From positions 1,488,001 to 1,552,000 of the forward strand of contig NC_018397.1 of assembly GCF_000208865.1 (NCBI RefSeq): a DNA stretch of 64,000 bases, given 5' to 3'. Positions 11,428 to 21,974 of the stretch are shown in pieces; position 1 is the stretch's first letter; each line of letters starts with the position of its first letter. The position numbers and the translations under genes were made by a program. Source of the stretch: Neospora caninum Liverpool. Lineage: Eukaryota; Apicomplexa; Conoidasida; Eucoccidiorida; Sarcocystidae. The notes beneath the pieces were generated by a model. The model did no database searches, was not told where the DNA came from, and was given only the letters and a program-made list of their open reading frames with translations.

Positions 11428-13973
11428 ATGGGGCCCCGAAGAGATGACCCGAACAAGACGGGCAGCTGCCCGTACTGCACAGTAAGTTTCTCGCTACGCC
11501 ATGGAGTGTTTTTCACGCCAACATTTGTTTTGCGGAGCAGTCCTCTACCAGTCTGCCTCAGCAGTGAAACACGAGCTAGTTCGTAGGGAGGAGAGCGAAA
11601 GTAATATTTCTCACGCCATCTCGTTCACAGAGGCGCCGTTTCAAATGGGATAGATAATCTTTCTGAAGACAGTATGCGTGAGTCATGATTGCTGATATTC
11701 CAGCGGCTTGAATTTCCTTTGAGCGTGAAATCTGCTGCGCAGCTGATCTTTTTTTTTCTGTACACATTGTGTGCAGCTAAAAATGTACTGTAAGCAGCAC
11801 CGGAATCAGCTGCAGCCACAAGGTGTCAATCCGGAATGGCGTCAACCGAAAGATTCCGCTGGGACCATGTCCCGCATGTATGACCAGATCATTACCAGCA
11901 AACTGACGAGATTCCGCGAACGGTTCAATGCCGCACTTGAAAAACACTCAGAAGCAATGTGGGGTCCCGATCCTCTTCTGCAGCTGAAATCCATGGAGAC
12001 AAGCCCTCCCGAAGTGAAAAAGCCAAAGTGAGTGTGGGATGCGTTTCCCCGCTTCTTCCGTCATTGAATGTTTCCCTAACGCCGGCCACTCTCATCTGTT
12101 TGTGAGCTGTGTGAAAAGCTGCTGTTCCATTTGGTGTGTAAAATGTGATTGTCGCTTCGCGAGTCTTCGGGGTCGGCACCTCTCGGAGATAAGCAAACAG
12201 CACAGTCCGGATGCGTTGACTGACTTTTTTTTTTATGGTAGGCAGAGTTACAGTCACTGAATCCCTTGATTTTGGTTCCGGTCTCTGTGCGCCTGTTTAG
12301 CATTAAGATCGCCCTGACTGTATCATTTGCAGCCTGCCGCCTCCATCTTTCTTGCCCGGGGCTTTAAAGTGAGGCGTCAGAGCTAGCCCTGCCGAATCAC
12401 CAAGGCCTGCAGCCAACTTCGGCCAGGGACGCTTACATGCCTATCAGACTAGTACTTGGACGGAAACTTGTGGGGGTACAGAAAACTGTGTTTCTTCTCG
12501 GTGCGTATCTAGCCGTAGGGAGGGGAAGGGAAGAGGAAACACACTAGGGGCGTTTTTTTTGTTGACGGGTTTGTGCGCGGCTGCGTGCTCCTTCGGGAGT
12601 CTGTGGGGTGGTCTCTTTCAGGAAGGCTAAGAAGGAGAGCAAAAAGAAGAAGGATAGCAAGAAGAAGAAAAAGAAACACAAGAAGAAGGCCAAGAAAAAC
12701 AAGAAGCACAAATCTAGATCAAGCAGCAGTGACAGTAGCGACGACGATAGTGACTCTTCGTCATCCTCTTCCTCGTCATCATCTGAGTCGGATGAGGACA
12801 GGGACAGGTGCGTCCGTTCAGGAAGGGAGAGGACACTAGCAGAGTTTCATTTCTTTGTATGAGCAACATTAATCTTACGTGTGCTAGAGGTGTTCCTGAC
12901 AGGGTTGATTGCCTGAAAGCCCTTCCGTGATGTATTTGCCTCATTCGCTTTCTGTCTCATCATCACCAGTCGAATGACACTTGTCTACAGCGGAGTACAC
13001 CGCATATTTGACAAATAGAGCAAACTTTGAGCACAGTTTGTGCACAGGAAGGGCTGTAAGAGAGAAGAGATGGGCGACTCTTTCGGTCTACATTGGTGAC
13101 TGAGTGCGGTGATACACGATGTTCATTCTGCAAGATAGGTGCTTATCGTTTTCGGCCATAGTGTGTGGCATAGTGCAAAGACGCTAACATTATGGCTCAG
13201 GCAGCTGGGTGGGATCCACTCGGTTGATGACTAGTATGAGCTTTGGGTGTATTCTTATTGTCGTTGCCTAATCAGCTGCATGACGCTGTGCCTTCGCTGT
13301 GGCCTGTTTTCCTACAGGAAGCGGTCCTCGAAGAAGCGCCGGCGCGACTCTTCATCCTCCGAAGATGAAGTAAGTAAATGTATAAATGTGGACCTTTACT
13401 CGAAGGAGGAAACAGTGGTATCTCCATCGTGTACTGCTCTCCCTGCCCACGTGTACAGGGGGACTTGACACTGTTCGTGAGAACCCCCTTTCACTGGAAG
13501 CGATTATTGTTAATAGTGAACAGAGGATGCAGCTTTTTGTCTGTCTAGAAGCTGACGTTTGTTTTAATGAGCATCCGACATTGTGCACAGAATAAGGATA
13601 GAGCTCAAGTGTGTGCCGCGTTAGCCTCTCTCGTGTTATGCTTTCTTGGGCGCTTCCGCGGTTGTCAGTGCATGGCCATGGCTGATCGCAGCCTTCTTAT
13701 CTGCCGTCGTAGTCAAGAGATGGACGCTGAAGCTCTTTATCTGTGTGCGTGAATGTGTCTGAAGGTGCGAGAAAAGAAACAGCGGAGGGAGAGAGAACAG
13801 CCGGACAGCAGAGAAAGGAGACCTTCTCCATCACCCGAAAGGTGGTGACTATTCCCTGTGTGGGCACCTCTGGTGATTTTTGTTTAACAACGTGCTTTAG
13901 CGACCTTCGCGTCTATCCAAACCCTACACTGCTTCTCTATATTGCTTCTTTGTTCAGCGACCAAAGGTATTAG
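11428..13973 (+). CDS. Lys/Ser-rich nuclear-type protein with CxxC/CxxH cluster, seven exons
   Basis: Exons are 11428-11481, 11777-12027, 12333-12368, 12622-12807, 13318-13369, 13765-13841 and 13958-13973, all with GT-AG borders and matching phases. They encode 223 residues. The N-terminus carries CPYCTLKMYCKQH, a C-x2-C-x5-C-x2-H cluster split by intron 1 that could bind a metal ion. Residues of about 40-90 look like a compact helical region (MSRMYDQIITSKLTRFRE). From exon 4 on the protein is low-complexity: a lysine block, an SSSDSSDDDSDSS acidic-serine block, then KRSSKKRRRD and RRPSPSPER. That composition is typical of nuclear-speckle or splicing-associated proteins and supplies many candidate localisation and SR/CK2-type phosphorylation sites. 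I do not recognise the family, and a role in RNA processing is inference. Exon 3 is only 36 bp and exon 7 only 16 bp, so simple gene finders could miss them. Confidence 0.72.
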
Positions 13974-15246
13974 GGAATCAGGTATACATGTGATGCGAGC
14001 AATTCATGACGTTCGTACAAATATATGCTCTGGTGGCTTTACGGCTTGCTGGGCGTTCTGTGATGCGTCCGCATCAAATAAGATCTGTTTTTAGTCATGA
14101 TGTGCTTTGGCTCAAAACAGTGCTATGGACAGAAATTTTGCTCGTCCTTTTCGTCTGCAAAAAGGTACTGCCACCTCATGCGATGGTAACAACGCCGGAA
14201 ACGTACCGCGCACGTGGGCGTTCTCTGCCAGAGGCGATCCGCCACAACACGGTCGAGATACGACACATACAGCTTCTTGAATTTTCAGTGATTCCACTCG
14301 CAGGAATTTTTAAAAAAAAACACTCCGCAAATACTGACACCAATTTCACAGTCGAGAAATGCACACCCACTCGTGGAAGTTCCGCGTATGCAGGCGATTT
14401 TTTGCAACTGCCTTCGCAGGTCATGTTAAAACGCCATTTCTGTACACCAGTGCAGCATTATACTGTGGTGCGCACAGGCTTCGAAGCCCCAGTGGTTCTG
14501 CAGCTCTCGCCTGTACTGTCACTCATCAGAGAAGAGTAATGGATGTTGTAGTTGAACCGGCGTTGCGATCAGATCGAGCTACAGCTTTGTACGAACTCGG
14601 AAGAAAAGACGTGTGCACCTTCACAACCACACTCGATATAATGGAGACTTGACGAGAGCATCAAACCCTGTGTTAGCACACGGATACCGCTATGCCTTTC
14701 TTATCGAGACGAGCCGATGAACTACACTCTTCATTTACAACCGCCGTACCACCGTCCGGGCCTTCCTGTATTCCTGAACAGACGGAAACACTTTGCATAG
14801 TGTTGTAGCAAATTCTTTGCTGAGACGCTCTCAGGAAAAAATAGGGATATCCGTGCTTTGGGGTAGAGCTGGCGATCATACCATTACTACAGAACAGCTG
14901 TTCCGACCTGGAACACCACACAAAACAACACGTTGCAAACGCCTTCTTAGGCTGACAGAGTCGACGAGCGTCATCATATCACCCACTTTCCCCTTGTAGC
15001 TCTAATATCTGGACATTAAGAAAAGCCGTCGGCACCCGATCATGCCCTGCATCCTTGAAGGTAGCGTTTGCCGATTTCTTCTAACATGTTGCTGTTCGTC
15101 CCCATTTAGAGAAAAAAATCAAATTCCCTCCATTTTACCCACCGCGATATGGCTACGGCAACACCATGTCGCGAGGTAATACAGCAACAGTTGTTTTCCC
15201 GGCGTCGTCCCACCTGCTGCAGTTGCGTCGGAGAACGTGTATCGGT
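13974..15246. other. region without a supported gene
   Basis: It contains a plus-strand ATG frame at 14006-14539 and minus-strand frames at 14176-14424 and 14673-14921. None has a recognisable domain or confident splice sites. The minus-strand frames could be further exons of the gene suggested at 15247-15845, but I could not link them. Confidence 0.3.
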
Positions 15247-15845
15247 CTAGCGCCGGTGCCGCAAAGAACCTCTATAACCCGTGGTACTTTCCACTTCTTC
15301 CTTGATTACATCATTGACACATTCCTCGTCCAGAACCGGACTTATTGGTGGATTTTGTGGTGACGACGGACTGGAAGCATCAATGGAGTCCTGCGCGTTC
15401 AGCGACCACTGGCCTCGACTCCACGTCCTTAAGGCGCGCACTACCTCGTCCTGATTCGACGCAGACGACCCAAAGCTTGGTGCTTTCGTTATGTTAACGT
15501 CTCCAATGGACGATAAACTATCCACAGTACTCGAGTGAAAATACCTCATCTCCTTACTTTGGCCTTTCACTACTTTCGCTGAGTCGTCTAAGGCGCTGGA
15601 TTTCTCCACTACACCACCATCCTGTTTCTTGCCTTTGCGGGAGTCTGCAGGGCGGGTAGACACGTGTGTACCTCTGTGAACCACTTCTCTACTCACAGCC
15701 TCCCCTTTCTCATCATGGAGAAGTGAATCTTCCTTCAGCATTGATTCCATCCACATGTCGCGGCTGTTCCGCCGCAGGACTTGGACGACAGGGTCGTCCG
15801 GGGACCGAGGCGAATGGAGTCCCATGTTGTTGGCTTCTGAGTCCA
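15247..15845 (-). CDS. candidate exon of a hypothetical protein
   Basis: A 199-codon minus-strand frame begins directly after a pyrimidine-rich acceptor (poly-T then AAG) and ends at a stop at 15247. Its composition is like that of real coccidian coding sequence: acidic and serine-rich segments such as MESMLKEDSLLHDEKGEAV and SSIGDVNITKAPSFGSSAS, with no long hydrophobic or pyrimidine-shadow runs. The acceptor implies phase 1, so at least one upstream exon on the minus strand is missing from this annotation. I could not choose it among the frames between 15.9 and 16.4 kb. No domain was recognised. It may be the 3' terminal exon, or a donor near its end may lead to further exons below 15.2 kb. 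Confidence 0.3.
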
Positions 15846-17320
15846 CTTAAAAAAATATATACAAGGTCGAAATGAAGATTGCACAGACAAACACCGGCGA
15901 AAGTTTCGGTGATACGAGATCAATACTGGAGTTGACGACGCGGTCACTACACCAAGGGCGTCAGCTTGCCAACCAGGAAGACATTGTCACGAACGCCTTG
16001 CTCCAAAATCTACCGTCTCCGAACGTAAAAGAAGCGTCCCATGCACCAACTCTCCTCTGCTTATTTTTTGAGAACAAAACTCGTTGAAACCGTCGCAATC
16101 GACAAACCAAATCGATGGGTGAAGAGCGCAGCGGCTGTGGCCTGCGAGCCGTACCTCTATACAGCTGAAGACGGTGGAAGTGATTTCCTCTCAGTTCGCA
16201 CATCGATTCAAAAAAGGCAGACACGTGACATGATGCAAAATTCATCTTTTCCTGAACTTCCTCACGGAATCGGCTTCCAAAAGTCACCAGAAAACTGCGA
16301 CTTCCATGCTGAGTCAAACGGTTTTGAATAACGCCTACCCGATGACCGGAAATGCAGCGAATCGAGCTTCGCGACGCGGGCAAAAGTGAGTGGGTGCAGG
16401 CATTAGGAGAGGCAAGAAAGCTGGATCGTCTCAAAACCCCCGTCTTGCGCGAAGTGATCCTAGTTCAATGCCGACGTCCACAAGCTCCATTTTTCTACGA
16501 TTCGCCTGACCCTTTTCTTCCCGCAAATACTGTGTGAAATGTAGAAGCGCTGTAATTCGCAGCGCCCCTGACTTTCTTGTCTCGGTACATGCATATCTTG
16601 GCGGCACTCCTTCGCCAAAGTCGAGACTGTGTTCTTCTGAATGCGCATACTTGTTCCCCCCCAAAAAAGCGTTTCTTGGGGGGGAAGACTTTACCACCTT
16701 CAAGATCCATGTATGTCCAAGCAAAGGGATTTTTTCCGCTGATGTTGGAGTCCTTCTGACTTATCGGCATGTAAGCAAGTCAGGCCGGGCAGTGCCCCAT
16801 GGAACATGAAGAATTCGGCGTCGATGATGCTCAGGTCATCCCAATCTGCACATGTTTCCCTCTCGTCTTTCGCCCCATTGACTCTGTGTGTTTGTCAAGC
16901 ACAGTAAGTTGGTCGCCGGTTGTGTCGTGGGCAACTTTTACCCGTGCACAAATTACCTATCCCTATCACTTCACGACAACTGAAAACATAGTGGTGAGTG
17001 TTACTACATTTGAACCTAAATGTTTTGTAAATTAAGAAATTGCTTTCGTTCTTGAAGGATCGACTTCTGAACAACGACTATGTGTAGTTTCAGAGAGGCT
17101 CCCATACGCCTGACACAGAGACTTTCCCCACATGCTCGGCACCGAACCAAGTCAGACAGCCATCACATCCGTGTAGAGGGCTGATCATGCAAAAGGACAG
17201 ATTCTTGCGTGCTTCCCCTCCCCTCGTATTTCGGATCTGCTAGTTGAAGAGGGGAGGTGCCGTAACACTTTCCAGTTTGCAGTCCGTCTGACGAACATCC
17301 ACCTGTCCCTGCTCTTTCTT
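15846..17320. other. intergenic region upstream of the 17.3 kb gene
   Basis: No gene is supported. A 96-codon plus-strand frame at 16041-16331 and an opposing minus-strand frame at 15961-16434 are about equally plausible, so neither is called. The region contains the G/C-run hairpin at 16654-16686. Confidence 0.35.
16654..16686. repeat. perfect 11-bp inverted repeat of G and C runs
   Basis: The left arm is TTCCCCCCCAA and the right arm is TTGGGGGGGAA, separated by 11 bases. With one mismatch the stem extends to 15 bp around a GCG loop. It sits about 640 bp upstream of the ATG at 17321. It could form a very stable hairpin or cruciform, or simply be a mutational relic. Confidence 0.8.
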
Positions 17321-18401
17321 ATGAAAATGGCGGAACACGGAACTTCCACTTCCTCGAAAAAGAAGCGCCTCGCGGTATATCTCGAGCATACCTCCCCCTC
17401 GCTAAATACAGGAAGCAATGCACCGACGCCAGAAGATGCCCAAGGTGACACCGCGGTATCATGCGGGGCTACCTCGGGTCAAGGTCAGCGGGTTCAGATT
17501 GTCGCGCATGCAGTGAAAGCTCTCTTCCAGCGTTCCAAAGCCTCGCGTTGCCCTTCATCACCCCATTTGTCTCTAAATGACGACGCCACAAAGCCGTCCA
17601 AACCTTCAAAATACGGAAAAGAAGACAGCTCGACTTTTCCTTCAGCAGCCTCCCTCCCATCTGACGGGACCACGTCTTCGGACGAAGAGGGGATTACCTC
17701 TTCGTCGCGTGACGCTTCTCAGCCGATATCTTCCTCGGGCGTATCGACGCTCCTTTGGGCTCGTAGCCTTTTTGGAGAAGAAGAGGAAGAACTACTGTCC
17801 AACAACAGGGTATCGACGAGAACCCTGCTTGTTGGTGAAGGACAAAGAGGTGATTCTACGTATGAGCCCTCGAAGGCCACAGACCATACACAAGTCAACG
17901 GGCAAGAGCACCTGGCGGAAAGGGTAGAAAAAATGAAGTTCAGGTCATTGAAAGTTGGGCCGGCATCTGTAGGTGGTCTGCATATTCCCGTCATTGCCAC
18001 GTCCTTGGATCTCCATATTGCTCCATTTTGGAGAACCGGAACGGAACAAGAGGTAAGCCTGCAAGCCTATGATCCGCGGGAGGGGGGGGGGGGGGTTCAC
18101 AGCTATGGTCTCATTCTCGGAGAGGAGGGGGACACATGGTTTAGATCGAAAAGGTTAGGACTGGAAAGTTATTTCTACTTTTCGGTCGACTGTCCGCATT
18201 GTGTGTTCCCTTATGCAGGCTCGAGCGGAGTGGCGGAAAACTCGGGCCGCGTTACGGAGCGACTTCAAAAGGAAACACAAAACTGCTGTTCGTAGTTTGA
18301 AGGGAAACAACGCTCGTGTGTTTCAGAGGAAAGGAGGGTCGGCCGTGTCTGTTAAAGTCGCCGCTACTTTCGAGAAGCCAGTTTCATTCACTGCTTTTTA
18401 A
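17321..18401 (+). CDS. hypothetical protein with basic C-terminus, two exons
   Basis: Exon 1 is 17321-18052 (244 codons) and exon 2 is 18219-18401 (60 codons plus stop). They join in phase 0 at GAG|GTAAGC and ATGCAG|GCTCGA. The start is either the ATG at 17321 or the one at 17327 (MKMAEHG). The first half is Ser/Thr/Pro-rich and acidic (SSDEEGITSSSRD, GEEEEELL). A better-ordered segment, GGLHIPVIATSLDLHIAPFW, ends exon 1. Exon 2 is strongly basic (ARAEWRKTRAALRSDFKRKHKTA) and predicted helical, resembling tails of nucleolar or RNA-binding proteins, although I cannot name a family. The intron carries a run of 14 G residues. Reading through the intron gives an alternative open frame ending at 18295, but the splice sites are good and exon 2 composition is more protein-like. 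Confidence 0.68.
18082..18095 (+). repeat. G14 homopolymer in intron
   Basis: A run of 14 G, preceded by GCGGGA, lies about 30 bp inside the intron of the 17.3 kb gene. It is likely length-variable and could form a G-quadruplex in the nascent RNA. Confidence 0.8.
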
Positions 18402-20123
18402 TTGGAACGGCCAAAAGTTTAAGCGGTTTCCGTTTCCTGCGTTGGCCTTCAGTCGGTTTCCACGGGCGCGTAGTATTTTGTTTTTTTGCGACATTGAAGC
18501 AGGAAAGAACACCTTTTCTTCCGTCCCTGTTTGTCTATGTCGCTTGGCAAGACGCGCACGGTAGTGTTGTTGTGCTGCCGGGATGTGGAAACCTACCACG
18601 CCTGCTCACCGGCCGCCTGCGTTCCCAATGTCGAGCTAGGAACAGAGGAGAAATTTAGGAAACGCCATATATATATATATATTTGGAGAGGAGAGAAGAG
18701 CGATCTCTGGAATCACGTACCACTCGCTTACGACCAGTGGCAGATCTCGCTCCGATAACGTAGCGACAGACAATCGCCAGGGGAAAGGGAGCCGTGCAGT
18801 TTGTGTCTACTTTATTGACTCGGTTACACTTGGGAATAGACAAATAAAGTATGCCAGAAGGAAATACAAAGGCCACTTTTAGGTAGGTTTGAGTTGCAGA
18901 GAACTCTGCAGGCGAAACACTTTTAGTTTCCCTTTGTCGAAAAGGCGCCGGCTCCTTCGTGAGTACGGGAAAATTCCAAAGTCGCTTTTTCCTCCTTGCT
19001 TCTCCCTCCAGTTCCTTCCTGTTGCTTCCCCTGAAGCGGAGTGAATGTGCCGCACTGAAGTTGGAAAATCCACCGAGCATGAGAGAGCGACAGACTGCAG
19101 CAAGCGCGACACAGCGCGACGCGTACCATGCTTCAAGAATCGCAACACACATGCAAAGCACCCCATTTGCCTGCAGAGCGCAAACAAACAATTCCCGCAC
19201 ATTATGACCTTCCAGTTAAACCTAACTGAAATTTGAAAAACTCCTGCGGCGTATTTTGCGCCCTCAAACGTGTCAGCACTGTGAAATTGGAAGATACTGC
19301 ACAGAAAGTGACCTGCCGGCTGTCTCGTTCTGTCTCCTACCGCGGCACCGCGCATAATACACCACGAAAGGGGGAGTTTCGGCGGACATTTGAAAAAGAA
19401 CGGGAGAGCTGAGCGAAGGGAGCAAGAGGCGGTCAGCAAATGTGAGAGCGAAGTTGAAAGCGGGGAACCGACAGAGCTTGCGAGACGAAACAAGAGCCAA
19501 GAAGAGCAAAGACGAACCGGCACCAGCGCGGCCTCCGGAGCCTTCTCTGGTTCCTTCGTCCTCGGGTACTATCTTTTCATCTCTAGCGACAGTGTAGCAA
19601 CTTCTGGTCGGAGGGTCCGGTCTTCCCTGACCTGCATTCTCCGCGATTGGTTCATGGTGTGTCGAGAGCAAAAGGACTATACCCAGAGAGCAACTGACTG
19701 AAGACCCATCTCTGAAAGGTCTCGTCGACGCGCACGTCTACAATCTGAAATCACTTAAAACGGTCAATGAAGAGACAAGTCTGTTCGGTGCCGTTTCCCA
19801 CGCGAGCAACACAAACCCCAGAAACAAAACTGGATCGCCTGTGACGGGGATAGCAAAAACCGACCGGATACACGCCACGCGTTACAACACGGGACGCTAC
19901 AGGCTCCCCAACTGAGGCCTCCTGCGGCGTAAACTGGCTTCTTCGCTATAGACTTGTACACACTCGTATATCTGCTTTTCGTCGCCGTGTTTCCTCCTCC
20001 GTCCCTCAACCCCGTCCCCCTCCCTCCTTAATCCCGTCCCTTTCGCTGTCTGTTTCCCGTCCACTAGATGTATCTGCCCCATCTGATCCATATCCGGTTT
20101 TTTTCTTTCCTTCTTGCTTCATC
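18402..20123. other. convergent 3' flanks
   Basis: This lies between the stop at 18401 (+) and the UTP10 stop at 20124 (-). It holds an (AT)8 run at 18667-18682. A 214-codon minus-strand frame at 18879-19523 lacks an ATG-anchored domain or splice context and is treated as UTR noise. Confidence 0.4.
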
Positions 20124-21935
20124 TTAAGCCTTCAGCTTGTCGTCTAGCGACTCTCCAGTGAGGTTTTCAATAGCTTTGACCCACTCCCGGGTAGCCATCT
20201 CGACTTCATCGTCTGCGCTCTCGAGAAGCTCCACCAGCGTCTGAAGAGAGTCGTTGAGTGTGTCGACCATGGCAACGCCTAGGCGCTTCCACAGGTGAAG
20301 ATAGATACGCGCGGCCGCAAAATGCACGTTCGCTTTGCCGCAGCTTCGCACCTTCTCGAGCAAGCTCAGATTCAGTTCTTCGACCTAAGAGAGGCACACA
20401 AACACACAACAACCAGCCGGAGTAAACTTCTGCTGCCGGCACTTCTTGCACAGACATGATCCGCCGCCGAGGGGCGCCAGCCTCCCGAGAGACGTGCACA
20501 CACGCTCAGCTGCCTACCCACCGCGTCGCTCTGTACGTACATGCGTCTCGCTCGCCCTCTAGAATTATAAGGCCCTAACACATCGTCCTTCCTCGACTCG
20601 GGGGGCCACCAGCACGCATGAGCTTGTGTTTACGTCTCGAAGTTTTTACAGAGAAAGAGAGAAGGACGCGTGGCCGACTGCGGTATGATGCTCCTTTGCT
20701 TCGTTTCCGGCGTCTACCTGCGTGCTCGTGTTTTTTGGCTGCGAAGAGACCATGGGAGTCTCTCGCAGCGCAGTCTTCTCTCCTGTCTAACAGAGCAAGC
20801 GCTTGTGGAGACAAACCAAAAGAGAACACTTGCGGCAAACCCGCCACGAAGTTTGCGCCCGTCGCTGTCTCCCGCGCGGCTTTGCCCCACTCGCTTCGGC
20901 CCTTACCCGCATTTTATCGCCGAATGCATGCTCGAAAAGACCCGTGACCAAGGACCGTAGCGCACAGAACCACAGCTTCGACAGCCGCTGGGTTTGCGCA
21001 CGCGTGCGCTGTGTCTCTCGCTCGCCTCGTTTATCCGCAGCCAAGCCAAGTCTGTCGTTTTCTCGCGAGTACCCAGGCAGGGGGAGACGAGGCAGAACTG
21101 CCAGGATGTCTGCCGCGTCGAGCGCGCAGGTGAGCAGGCGCTCAAAAAGCGATGGAGGCAGAGCCCCTGAGAATGGAAAGAAAGAGCAGAAAGCGAAACC
21201 GAATGGGATGGGAACAGAAGGAAGCACGCGCGCGGACGGCTTCAACGAGAAGGCAGAGAGAACTGGTGTGGCAAGCGGGAGTGAGAAAGTGGGCACGACG
21301 AAGGCTAGCCCATGAAACGTTATCACCAGCGCTCGGTTGGATCATAAACACGTGCACCAATTGGAAACCGACAAAAGACAACACTCACTCAACACCGGTC
21401 CACGCTAGTGGCGTTGAGAAACAAACACCATAAAATGACATCTCTCCCCGATCCACGAGAACCAGTTTGGTTTTGTTTTCTCTGCGGCTCTACGCTTGCA
21501 CCTCCATATATTTATATATATATATATATATGCGTACCCATGTATGCATAGGCATATTTTTGAGAGTAATAAAACACTGCGGCCATGCGGCTCTCTTGAC
21601 TTGGGTGTCGAAATGCGCTCCTGGTTGCCACTTGAGAAGAATGCGAAGCGTTGCTTACCACTCAAGTCCTTCTTCCAGCTGCGAAGAGAGGCGACGAGGG
21701 CGAGGAGGATGGGCATCCCCAACTCAAACCAAAACCACGTCGCACTGGACTCCAGTACACGCCCTCGAGATCCGCTCGCGCTCCTTTCTCTCTTCTCCCC
21801 CGAGTCCTGCAGAGACCGTTCGACACCAACCGTAACCACATACCTTTGTACACACATGCATATAAAGTGCATATATGTACAAACATACATACATTCATGC
21901 ATACATATACATACGTATATAAGTGTATATGCACA

Positions 21936-21974
<39 letters not shown>

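Noticed and set aside
18655..19523. 181- and 214-codon minus-strand frames
   Set aside because: They lie in the 3' flanks of convergent genes, overlap each other in different frames, begin at poor starts and show no domain or splice sites.
20787..20906. Continuation of the UTP10 exon 9 frame to a stop near 20787
   Set aside because: A consensus GTAAGG donor at 20906 leads in phase to the terminal exon, which restores a typical C-terminus.
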